NCBI GenBank assembly: GCA_028289345.1
Contig: JANQQL010000033.1
Coordinates: forward strand, 806,001 to 870,000
Source: Planctomycetota bacterium
GTDB lineage: Bacteria > Planctomycetota > B15-G4 > SIAN01
Length of the DNA: 64,000 nucleotides
Reading direction: 5' to 3'
Shown here: piece after piece, positions 34,053 to 41,380 of the stretch
Layout: each line of letters opens with the position of its first letter
How positions within the stretch are numbered: position 1 is the first letter of the stretch
The notes under the pieces: model-generated
What the model was told of the DNA's origin: nothing
The model's database searches: none
The model's input: only the letters and a program-made list of their open reading frames with translations
Made by a program: the position numbers and the translations under genes

Positions 34053-36053
34053 TCAGGGAGTCCCTCGAACTTTCACCGGCGGAGTGCTCTCGGAGCCAAC
34101 CCCCTCGTCGCCGTCCAGGATCAGGGCCTGGACGTGAAACGCGCCCCGGTCGATTCCCATCTCTCCCCAATGGCTCAGCACCGCCCGCCCCTGTTCGTCG
34201 GTGCGTCCCACGGCCAGCGGTGTCGCGGCCCCTTCCAGGTCCAGCTCCATTCCCTTGCTGGGTTGAAACGCTCCGCCTCGCAGACCATCGAAACCGCCGT
34301 AGAGGATGACTGGACGATGGGGTGGCGCTCCCACGACGTGGAACTTCAAGGGCCGCAGGTTGCCATTCTCGTCCCAGCCCTGGTCCACGGTCAAAGCAGC
34401 GCTCGTGGTGACTGAAACGTCGTCGATGAACCACTTGTCCTGAGCGTTGTTGACCTTGGCGAAGAATCGGATGCGCATGCGATCATGGAAAGCATCCGAC
34501 GGCAACGAGAAGCTGTGGAAGGTGAACGTGTCTTCCGTCGTCCCGTCAGAGAAGATCTCGGCAAACTTCAGCCAGCGGTTTTGGGAACTGTAGTACTGGA
34601 CCCGCAGCCACTCGCCGTCATCGACATCGCGAGCCTCGGTGTAGAAGCTGACGTTGACTTGGGAGGCGCCGCTCGAGTCCAGCTCGTTGCTGCGCACGTC
34701 ATCGCGAAGACCGTCGGAGTCGCCGAACGACTTCATCTTCAACGACCAGACCCCGCTGGGCTCGGCCACCGCGCCCTTGCGAATGCGCGCTTGGTTGATG
34801 TACGTCCACTTGTCGGTATCGAAGCTGCCTGTCTCGAAGTCATCGAAGAAGGGCAAGCTGATGTCAGCTCCCTCGGTGCTGAGGCAGTTTCGCGACGACA
34901 GGTGGTTGTTGATCGAGGTTTCCGACTGGTTGTTGAATCGGGTCAAACCACTGGCACAGCCGTTGATGACCGAGCACATGATCTGGCAACCAGCAGCCGA
35001 ATCACAGTGACTCGCGCTCCAGTTGTGACCAAGCTCGTGAGCCGTGAGCCCGGCCCGAAACGCCATGCTCGAAGAGAAGTTCGTTTGGGAAAGGCCATAG
35101 CCGCTGAAATCGCTGCAAATGACTGTGAGACTCGCGATCCCGATGGTGCTGCCCGCCAGTTCTCGTCCGGTGAACAAGTGGGCAACGTCTCGCCGAAAGT
35201 CCTTCCCGGACCACTCACTGCCGAACTGATTCAATAGCGGCCCAGGGGTCTTGGTGCTGTACGGGTCGTCGTCCCAGGTTCGGCGCACGCACATCAAGGT
35301 GATCTCGTAGGTGATGTCGACCTCGGTCTCATAGATCTCGCTGACGTTCAACATGACCGATTCCATATCACCGACGACAAGGGTGAAGTCCTTCCCGGCC
35401 CAGTTCCAGTACGGCTTGTCGATGTCGATGGCGATGTCACAGATACTGTCCCCGGCCGCACGCGGCGTCGCCGGCGAGGGCACGGGGACCGTGTGAGTGC
35501 GGTCCCGTTCTGCGAAGTCGTTGCCGCAGACGCCATCCGCCGGAATGGTGTCGTCTTCGTGGTAGAGCACGTGGGAGGCCTGCGGCGAGAGTTCCAGTGC
35601 ATCGGACAACGGCTGGATCAGCCACCGCTTGCGGGTCGGCTCCAGACGAATGGTCGCGTCCAGCTTGCCTCGCACCGCCGAAGCCAGCGCCTTGCCGACC
35701 ACTTCTCCGCGGTCATTCAAGACATCGCCTCGATAGGTCGATGGCGGCGGCGGCACGTGATCGATCACTTCACCATCGACGATTTCGATCAAGCGAAAGT
35801 CGCGAGAGCGCAAGCTGTGGGGATGCATGTCGAGCACGTAGTCCTCGCCCTCCAAGTGCACCGGCAGCTCGAACCCTCCCGCTTCGGGAATCTCCGGCAT
35901 CACGATCTCGCGCGTTTGGAAGGCAGTCACGCCGAGCTTCTCTTTGACTCGAGCTTCTTGTTGGATCGACAGAGACAGCTGGGCCGTGGCGGAACTGGCC
36001 GTGAACAGAAATGCGAGGGACAAGCCTCCGGCGGCGCGGGTGATCGGGTGCAT
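34053..36053 (-). CDS. Secreted reprolysin-like (M12B-type) metalloprotease
   Basis: The protein has 666 residues. ATG 36053 starts a signal peptide (GGLSLAFLFTASSATA). Residues of about 30-190 form a prodomain (YVLDMHPHSLRS, VPPPPSTYRGDV) shared with the giant protein at 50484. The catalytic domain follows, with the zinc motif HELGHNWSASH (H339, E340, H343, H349) and a downstream Met-turn-like CSVING. Cysteines are abundant around it. An MAM/jelly-roll domain comes next (FFDDFETGSFDTDKWTY, FIDDVSV), then a C-terminal beta domain resembling those at 1 and 13422. It is likely secreted and self-activated by prodomain removal. Confidence 0.87.
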   Translation of the reverse strand: MHPITRAAGGLSLAFLFTASSATAQLSLSIQQEARVKEKLGVTAFQTREIVMPEIPEAGGFELPVHLEGEDYVLDMHPHSLRSRDFRLIEIVDGEVIDHVPPPPSTYRGDVLNDRGEVVGKALASAVRGKLDATIRLEPTRKRWLIQPLSDALELSPQASHVLYHEDDTIPADGVCGNDFAERDRTHTVPVPSPATPRAAGDSICDIAIDIDKPYWNWAGKDFTLVVGDMESVMLNVSEIYETEVDITYEITLMCVRRTWDDDPYSTKTPGPLLNQFGSEWSGKDFRRDVAHLFTGRELAGSTIGIASLTVICSDFSGYGLSQTNFSSSMAFRAGLTAHELGHNWSASHCDSAAGCQIMCSVINGCASGLTRFNNQSETSINNHLSSRNCLSTEGADISLPFFDDFETGSFDTDKWTYINQARIRKGAVAEPSGVWSLKMKSFGDSDGLRDDVRSNELDSSGASQVNVSFYTEARDVDDGEWLRVQYYSSQNRWLKFAEIFSDGTTEDTFTFHSFSLPSDAFHDRMRIRFFAKVNNAQDKWFIDDVSVTTSAALTVDQGWDENGNLRPLKFHVVGAPPHRPVILYGGFDGLRGGAFQPSKGMELDLEGAATPLAVGRTDEQGRAVLSHWGEMGIDRGAFHVQALILDGDEGVGSESTPPVKVRGTP

Positions 36054-36083
36054 GGGTTTCTCCTGAGACCGTGGGAGTGCTGA

Positions 36084-36106
36084 TTTTCCCTCGTAGACGA
36101 GGAAAA
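36084..36106. promoter_or_regulatory. Palindrome upstream of the reprolysin-like gene
   Basis: TTTTCCCTCGT-AG-ACGAGGAAAA is symmetric except for one bulged C. It lies 31 bases before the start of the minus-strand protease gene, so it could be an operator or a 5'-UTR hairpin. No regulator can be named. Confidence 0.4.
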
Positions 36107-36245
36107 CGCAGAAACGGCTTCATCAGAATCGGAAAAGTTCCGAAAGCGCCCCACGATCCCTCGCCGATCCGGAGATGACGTGAGGCCCGAAGGTCGCTAT
36201 TGATGGGCCGCTGACGAGAAGGCCGAAACCTCGGGGAAAGAGCGC

Positions 36246-36479
36246 ATGCCCGTCCGAAGAATCGCTGACAAGAAGCTCCGCATCGAGATCTCCAAGATGG
36301 ATCCCTACGACTTGGATGGATTCCTGGCTCTGGCGAAGACTCTGATGGAGAAGCCCGAAGCCAGCGGAGACACGGAGCGCATCCTCCTGGACATTCTGGA
36401 CCGCAGTCCTGATCACGCCGAAGCGAAGGGGCTCCTTCGGGACCTGCAAACACGGGTTTCGGTGCCGGTCACCGACTGA
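36246..36479 (+). CDS. Small hypothetical helical protein
   Basis: The protein has 77 residues. ATG 36246 follows a GGGGAAAGAG stretch. The sequence is predicted helical (DPYDLDGFLALAKTLMEKPEA, ERILLDILDRSPDHAEAKGLLRDL) and its second half looks like a single TPR-type helix pair. No signal peptide or TM segment is seen. It sits alone between two minus-strand genes. I do not recognise a family; coding is supported by composition and the upstream purine-rich stretch only. Confidence 0.5.
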   Translation: MPVRRIADKKLRIEISKMDPYDLDGFLALAKTLMEKPEASGDTERILLDILDRSPDHAEAKGLLRDLQTRVSVPVTD

Positions 36480-36506
36480 GTTCGCCACTGCTGCCCGTCG
36501 CGCGCC

Positions 36507-37190
36507 TCAGCTGGCGCCGCCGATCTGCCCTTCTTCCTCTTCGGTGTCCAGACGCCGTGGTGGAGGAATCTCGGTTTCCAAGTCGGCAACGAGTACCAGA
36601 CGAACCAATTCGGCCAAGGAGCGCACCCGCATCTTGCGCATCACTTGAGCTCGGTGCTGCTCGACAGTCTTTTGGCTGATTCCGAGTTCCTGAGCGACGC
36701 CCTTGTTGGAGTGTCCTCCAACCACCAGATTCATGACTTCGGTTTCTCTCCCGGTCAGGCGGCTCATGCGCCGACGAGCTTCCTCTCGCATCACGCCCAG
36801 ACGTCGAACTCGGGCATCGTGATGCACGGCAGAGCGGATCTTCTCGAGGAGTTCGCTCCCAGAGACCGGCTTCTCGATGAAGTCGTAGGCGCCCATTTTG
36901 ATGGCCCGCAACACCATGGGAACGTCGGCCGAGTCGGCCAAGATGATCACCGGAACATCCACGCCCCCGTCCAGGAGCCGCTGAAACTCGGCGAGACCGC
37001 TGGGCGCGGGCACGTCCAAGAGCGCGCATCCTTCCATGGGCGCCGAACGACACGCGTCGAGGAATTCCGCGGGGGTCCCGAAGGAAAAAGTTCGGTATCC
37101 AACCGAGTCACCCAAGCGGCAGAGAGCTTGGCGAGTGTCTTCCTGACCACCAACAACCGAAACACTCGGGTGGGATCCATCAGTTTGCAT
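36507..37190 (-). CDS. FixJ-like response regulator with altered acidic pocket
   Basis: The protein has 227 residues: an N-terminal receiver and a C-terminal LuxR-type HTH (SRLTGRETEVMNLVVGGHSNKGVAQELGISQKTVEQHRAQVMRKM). The receiver keeps the phospho-acceptor (D59 in CALLDV) and the Lys (K107 in FIEKPV). The Asp-Asp pair that normally binds magnesium after the first strand is replaced by GGQED. It may therefore be phosphorylated poorly or act independently of phosphorylation. It is divergent from the histidine kinase gene across a 351-base gap, which suggests shared control. It probably binds DNA as a dimer to regulate transcription. Confidence 0.86.
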   Translation of the reverse strand: MQTDGSHPSVSVVGGQEDTRQALCRLGDSVGYRTFSFGTPAEFLDACRSAPMEGCALLDVPAPSGLAEFQRLLDGGVDVPVIILADSADVPMVLRAIKMGAYDFIEKPVSGSELLEKIRSAVHHDARVRRLGVMREEARRRMSRLTGRETEVMNLVVGGHSNKGVAQELGISQKTVEQHRAQVMRKMRVRSLAELVRLVLVADLETEIPPPRRLDTEEEEGQIGGAS

Positions 37191-37541
37191 GGGTCGGTCC
37201 TTTTCGAGCGCAGGGCTCCGACTCGAAGTGCTCTTTCCCCCCTCCTAATATCGGGCCTAGTTGACAGTGTCCCTATTGGGTGAACTCCTGATTCTCCCGG
37301 ATCTCCCGGGGGCAAACCTGGGGCAACCGGGTTCGTGAGCTACACTGCGGCATTCTCCGCTCACAGTTCCCGCGCGTCCGCTGGAGAGGTCGCCGCTTCC
37401 CGGAAACGCCTCGTTCGCCCCTGACTGGATTGCGGATCCCGAGCTACGGATTCGGGAGCCGTGTCCAAACCCGGGTGCCAAGAGCGCTCGCCTGGATTCG
37501 CCAACGAGCGACGGGGAAGCCCGCCGCCAAGGGAGGTTCTC
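37191..37541. other. Divergent regulatory gap between response regulator and kinase genes, 351 bp
   Basis: There is no convincing gene; several short open frames here lack signals. It contains a TTGACA hexamer at 37261 but no matching -10 box at normal spacing. It must contain the promoters of the regulator (minus) and the kinase (plus). Confidence 0.45.
37531..37536 (+). promoter_or_regulatory. Shine-Dalgarno GGGAGG for the histidine kinase
   Basis: GGGAGG lies five bases before ATG 37542. It fixes the start 27 codons inside the longest open frame and shows that the kinase has almost no N-terminal extension before its dimerisation helix. Confidence 0.7.
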
Positions 37542-38669
37542 ATGGCAGAGAACGGAGACGTCAGTCAGCGCCTCCTGCAAGCCCAGCGGATGGAGGCGAT
37601 CGGTCAACTCGCCAGCGGGATGGCCCACGACTTCACCAACCTCCTGACGGTCATCGCCGCCCATGTCGAGTTTTTGGATGGCGCAAAAACCCGCGAAGAG
37701 ATTCAGCGGTCCTTACAAAGCATGCGGTGCGCGGTGGAACAGGGCACCGGAATCGCGCGCGCGCTCCTGTCGTTCCACCGCCGCATGCGTCCCCAAAAAG
37801 TCCCGATCGACCTGGGCCACAGCGTCGATCAGGCCGCGCGCATGCTTCACCGCCTCTTGCCCGCCGCGATTGAACTGAAGTCCCAGATCCCCCATCCCTC
37901 GCCGTGGATCGAAGCAGACCCCGTCCAACTTCAGCACGTCGTCCTGAACCTGGCCGTCAACTCTCGAGACGCCATGACTCACGGAGGCGTCCTCGAGCTA
38001 CGCGTGCGCGATCCCGGAAATGGCAAAGCCGTGTTGGAGGTGGAAGACACAGGCCCCGGCATTCCCGAGGAGGTCCGCGAGCGAGTCTTCGAACCGTTCT
38101 TCACGACTCATCAAGGCACCGGCCTCGGACTGTCCGTCGTGCAAAGCATCGTGCAAGATCACGCGGGAACGATGGAGCTCGACTCCCGAGGGGAATCCGG
38201 AAGCTGCTTTCGAGCCACCTTTCCGAAGGTCTCCGCTCCCCCGGTGGAGCCGGACTCGGATCCTGCTCCCGTTGCCACCGGCAGTGGTCAGCTCATTTTG
38301 CTCGCCGAAGACGACTCCCAGGTGCGGGCGGTGATGGGAGGCACCTTGGTTTCCGCCGGGTACTCCCTGTGTGGCGCCGCCGACGGTCGTGAAGCACTGG
38401 ATCGCTTCGAGAAACAAAAAGAGGAAATTGCCTTGGTCGTTCTCGATCTGGATCTTCCTTACCGGAACGGGGTCGAGTGCCTGGCCGAGATTCGCGAACG
38501 CAAACCCCACCTTCCCGCCATCCTGGTTTCGGGGAATCCACCGGAAGAAGTCGAGGCGATGCAAGACCACCGCACCACGCTGTTGATGAAGCCATTCCCG
38601 ATGGCCGAACTGACTCGCCTTGCCCACTCCCAGCTGAATCAAGGCAAAGAACGGAGCCGTGGACGGTGA
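37542..38669 (+). CDS. Soluble hybrid histidine kinase (HisKA-HATPase-REC)
   Basis: The protein has 375 residues. The dimerisation/phospho-acceptor helix starts immediately: QRMEAIGQLASGMAHDFTNLL with H29. The ATPase domain shows the N box NLAVNSRDAM, G1 DTGPGIP, F FEPFFTT and G2 GTGLGL. A receiver follows from about residue 245 (LILLAEDDSQVRAVM), with phospho-acceptor D302 in VVLDLDLP and Lys in LLMKPF. There is no TM or PAS sensor domain, so the input must come through another protein. Its last codon overlaps the start of the NarL-like regulator gene by four bases (GTGA), strong evidence for a cognate pair. Confidence 0.9.
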   Translation: MAENGDVSQRLLQAQRMEAIGQLASGMAHDFTNLLTVIAAHVEFLDGAKTREEIQRSLQSMRCAVEQGTGIARALLSFHRRMRPQKVPIDLGHSVDQAARMLHRLLPAAIELKSQIPHPSPWIEADPVQLQHVVLNLAVNSRDAMTHGGVLELRVRDPGNGKAVLEVEDTGPGIPEEVRERVFEPFFTTHQGTGLGLSVVQSIVQDHAGTMELDSRGESGSCFRATFPKVSAPPVEPDSDPAPVATGSGQLILLAEDDSQVRAVMGGTLVSAGYSLCGAADGREALDRFEKQKEEIALVVLDLDLPYRNGVECLAEIRERKPHLPAILVSGNPPEEVEAMQDHRTTLLMKPFPMAELTRLAHSQLNQGKERSRGR

Positions 38670-39319
38670 CCACAACCATACTCCTCGCCGATGACCACGC
38701 GTTGTTTCGGGAGAACCTGCGCGACCGCTTGAACTGCGAAGAGGACCTGACGGTGGTTGCCACCGCCTCCACCGCCGATGAAGCCTTGGTCCTTGCCCAG
38801 GAACTGGAACCGAACGTCGTGGTTCTCGACATCGACATGCCGGGAGTCACCAGTTTCTCCGTGGCCAAAGAGATCCGAACAAGATCGGAGTCCACCCAGA
38901 TCCTGTTCCTGAGTGCGTTCTCGAAGGACCTGTACATCGAAGAGGCCCTGGACGCCGACGCCATCAGTTACTTGACGAAACACGAGACCCCGGATGTGGT
39001 GATTCGCGCGGTGCGTCAAGCCGCCAAGGGCTTTGCCTACTTTTCTCCCATGGTCCAATCTCGTCTGATCGTCGACTCGGAGAATCGCGTGCGTTTGTCA
39101 TCGGCATCCGCGACTCGCACTTCTTCCTTGACTCCAAGAGAACGCGAGGTGCTTCGCTACCTGGCCCGCGGACTGTCCAAGAAGGAAATCGCGGCCACCA
39201 TGCACCGCAGCTACAGCACGATTGACAAGCATGCGGAGAACCTCATGGCGAAGCTCAACATCCACGATCGGGTCGAGCTGGCGCGATTCGCCATTCGAGA
39301 GGGCTTGAGCGAGCCCTGA
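38666..39319 (+). CDS. NarL/FixJ-family response regulator
   Basis: The protein has 217 residues from GTG 38666, translationally coupled to the kinase gene. The receiver has the acidic pair in ILLADDHALFREN, phospho-acceptor D55 in VVLDIDMPG and Lys in YLTKHETPD. The C-terminal LuxR-type HTH is SLTPREREVLRYLARGLSKKEIAATMHRSYSTIDKHAENLMAKL. It is expected to be phosphorylated by the upstream hybrid kinase and then bind target promoters. Its targets are unknown; the pseudopilin operon begins 134 bases downstream. Confidence 0.92.
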   Translation: MTTTILLADDHALFRENLRDRLNCEEDLTVVATASTADEALVLAQELEPNVVVLDIDMPGVTSFSVAKEIRTRSESTQILFLSAFSKDLYIEEALDADAISYLTKHETPDVVIRAVRQAAKGFAYFSPMVQSRLIVDSENRVRLSSASATRTSSLTPREREVLRYLARGLSKKEIAATMHRSYSTIDKHAENLMAKLNIHDRVELARFAIREGLSEP

Positions 39320-39352
39320 GCGAGCCTCCCCCGAGGTCTCCGCACCCCGAAA

Positions 39353-39389
39353 CGGAAGAATCTTCCGGTTCTCCCCGGATCCTTCGGGG
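39353..39389 (+). terminator. Paired hairpins after the NarL-like gene
   Basis: There is a palindrome CGGAAGA-A-TCTTCCG (39353-39367), then CCCCG (39373-39377) pairing with CGGGG (39385-39389), then CCTTTG. They lie 34-70 bases after the stop codon and separate the regulators from the next operon. The T-tract is weak, so termination efficiency is uncertain. Confidence 0.4.
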
Positions 39390-39453
39390 CCTTTGAAGCT
39401 CGGTCGCCTGCCACGTCGATAGGGATTCGGTTCCTTTTTCGTGGGAGAATCCG

Positions 39454-40110
39454 ATGCCGACTTCAGGCACGTCCGTGGAGCACACCACTCCCCCCACCGC
39501 TTCCACTGTGTTGCGGGTGGCGGGTCTGGCTTGCTCTTATCTCGTCTTGTTCTTGCTGCTCAGCTGCATCGTTCCGCTGTTCCTGGACTCGGCAGGCATG
39601 CTCGGATCCTGGGCATGGGCAGCCACCACTCTGCGCGCCGATGTTCTGGTGCCACTGGTGGCGCTGCCAGTGTTCCTGACCGTGCTGTGTGGATTCGTTC
39701 ACACGCTGGTCGCCACCCATGCCTTGGAGCGAGCCGAACGCCGACTGACGCCGGTCATTCGTCAAGTCGGACTCGGCAAAGTTCATCGGGGCGTGTCGGT
39801 CCGCCATCGCGGTCCGTTGCGGGAACTCGGTCAAGAGTTGGATCGCTCCCTCGAAGTGCTCCACGACAACGTCGAAGAAGTGATGAACCGCCATGGCCAC
39901 GCCATGAAGGCCCTGCGCCAAGTGCTCGAGAAGCAGGAGATCCCGGACCCACACATGGACGCCCTCGCGGAATCCATGGAAACCGTCAATGAAACGCTGC
40001 ACCGATTGCAGTTGCGGCCGCGGGAGTCGGGTTCCCTCACCGAGAACTCAACCGGCGTCGACGTGGTCCACCCCTTGGAAACCACCGAGCAAGAGGTCAA
40101 GGCCGGATGA
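39454..40110 (+). CDS. Two-TM coiled-coil membrane protein, paralogue of the 9445 protein
   Basis: The protein has 218 residues. It has two hydrophobic helices (about 20-42 and 62-88), then a HAMP-like connector (RGVSVRHRGPLRELGQELDRSLEVLHDNVEEVMNRH) and a coiled coil with a polar tail. Alignment by eye with the protein at 9445 gives conserved RADVL, VALP, LC-F, RGV-(I/V)R and a similar helical heptad pattern. It starts a four-gene operon: its stop overlaps the PilV-like start (ATGA). Its constant association with pseudopilin genes suggests a partner in assembly or signalling, but no function can be assigned. Confidence 0.74.
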   Translation: MPTSGTSVEHTTPPTASTVLRVAGLACSYLVLFLLLSCIVPLFLDSAGMLGSWAWAATTLRADVLVPLVALPVFLTVLCGFVHTLVATHALERAERRLTPVIRQVGLGKVHRGVSVRHRGPLRELGQELDRSLEVLHDNVEEVMNRHGHAMKALRQVLEKQEIPDPHMDALAESMETVNETLHRLQLRPRESGSLTENSTGVDVVHPLETTEQEVKAG

Positions 40111-40667
40111 GTTCCCGCAACCCAGAGGTTCGGCGCCAGGCCGGCATCCTGCTGGTGGATGTGGTCATCAGTCTGACCGTTCTGTTGACCGGACTCGGCA
40201 TGTTCGTTTCGTCACTGGTCGCACTGAAGACATCCCGGCAGTCAGCCACCGAAGTGCATCAGGCACACCTGGCCCTGAAAACCGTGGTGGAAACGTTGCA
40301 GACCATGGGACCCACCGATGCGCTTCAACAATATCGGCCGGCCCTCAACGGAGATCCGTTCCCGGCTCCTGGATCCGGGCCTGGCCCTCGATTCGACATC
40401 CCGGAGCTGGTGAACCAGGACAACCCCGACGCCCAGGCCAGTGTCGAGATCTTGTTCTTCACCAACGAGAACGAAGTGCGTCCGGAACTGAATCTGCCCC
40501 GAGACCTGGATGGCGATGGACTGCTCGGCAACGCGGATGTCGGCCGGCTTGGGCCCGATGGCCAAGTCCTGGCGCGGGTGCTTCCCGTCCAAGTCCAGAT
40601 TCGCTGGCGCGGCGCCCGGGGCAACAACCGGGTGGAGATCTGGCACGCAGTGCTGACGAGAGATTGA
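40107..40667 (+). CDS. PilV-like pseudopilin, module 2
   Basis: The protein has 186 residues. The leader ends EVRRQAG and is followed by ILLVDVVISLTVLLTGLGMFV; as in module 1, Asp stands where Glu+5 is usual. The globular part includes DLDGDGLLGNADVGRLGPDG and RVLPVQVQIRWRG, resembling the C-terminal part of the protein at 4929, but it lacks the Gly-Asn tract. The start codon overlaps the previous stop by four bases. It is probably an inner-membrane-inserted minor pilin. Confidence 0.82.
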   Translation: MSSRNPEVRRQAGILLVDVVISLTVLLTGLGMFVSSLVALKTSRQSATEVHQAHLALKTVVETLQTMGPTDALQQYRPALNGDPFPAPGSGPGPRFDIPELVNQDNPDAQASVEILFFTNENEVRPELNLPRDLDGDGLLGNADVGRLGPDGQVLARVLPVQVQIRWRGARGNNRVEIWHAVLTRD

Positions 40668-40669
40668 CC

Positions 40670-41380
40670 ATGGAACCATGCATTGCAAAGCCGAAACAAC
40701 AGGCCGGACTGACCACCGTGGAAATGTCGGTCAGCGTGGCCGTACTCGTCGCACTGTTCGCGGGATTCGGCGCGGCCTACGTCAACCTCGCCCGACTGGC
40801 GAATGTCGAGATGTCTCGCGCCGCGCTCGGCTTGCGGACCTCTTCTGCTGCGGACCGAGTGGTGAGTGAGTTGGCCGTGGCTCGCCTCGATCCACCCGCT
40901 GGTGACGGCGCGTCCGTGACGTTTCAGATGCCTGTCGATCCGGACGGCGACGGCGTGCTCCACGACGGCAACGGCATCGTTTCCTGGGGCATGTCCATCA
41001 ATGGAGTGGACCAGTCCGGAGCCACCGGCACCTTCGCCTACATCGTGGATGGACAAATCGATGAGACCATCCTCGGCACCGATGTGAACGGCGATGGCGA
41101 CCAGCTCGACCAATTCGACGTAGGTCACTTGGAACGCACCCTGTCCGATGGCACGCGCTCCATGCTCACCGGAAACTGGGTACTGCAACCCTTGGGCAAT
41201 CATGGCGGAGACGTGGACGGGGACCTGTTGCCCGACCCGGTGTTCCGCATTCAAGAGAACGGCGACCGCAAGCTCGTCACCATGGATCTATTCACGGCTT
41301 GGCCGGTCAACGCAGGGGAGTGGGGCCAGTGGCGCTACCAGTACAGTGTGAGCCTTCGCAACGACTGGGTGTCGAGTTGA
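40670..41380 (+). CDS. PilW-like pseudopilin, module 2
   Basis: The protein has 236 residues. It starts two bases after the preceding stop, as in module 1. The leader ends KPKQQAG and is followed by LTTVEMSVSVAVLVALFAGFGAAYV with Glu+5. The head contains Asp-rich loops (VDPDGDGVLHDGNGIV, DVNGDGDQLDQFD, DVDGDLLPDPVF) that may bind calcium. Co-transcription with its neighbours is likely. It parallels the protein at 6005, although sequence similarity outside the N-terminus is low by eye. Confidence 0.83.
   Translation: MEPCIAKPKQQAGLTTVEMSVSVAVLVALFAGFGAAYVNLARLANVEMSRAALGLRTSSAADRVVSELAVARLDPPAGDGASVTFQMPVDPDGDGVLHDGNGIVSWGMSINGVDQSGATGTFAYIVDGQIDETILGTDVNGDGDQLDQFDVGHLERTLSDGTRSMLTGNWVLQPLGNHGGDVDGDLLPDPVFRIQENGDRKLVTMDLFTAWPVNAGEWGQWRYQYSVSLRNDWVSS

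Noticed and set aside
37261..37289. TTGACA as a -35 promoter element
   Set aside because: No -10-like hexamer occurs 16-18 bases downstream, so the match is probably by chance.
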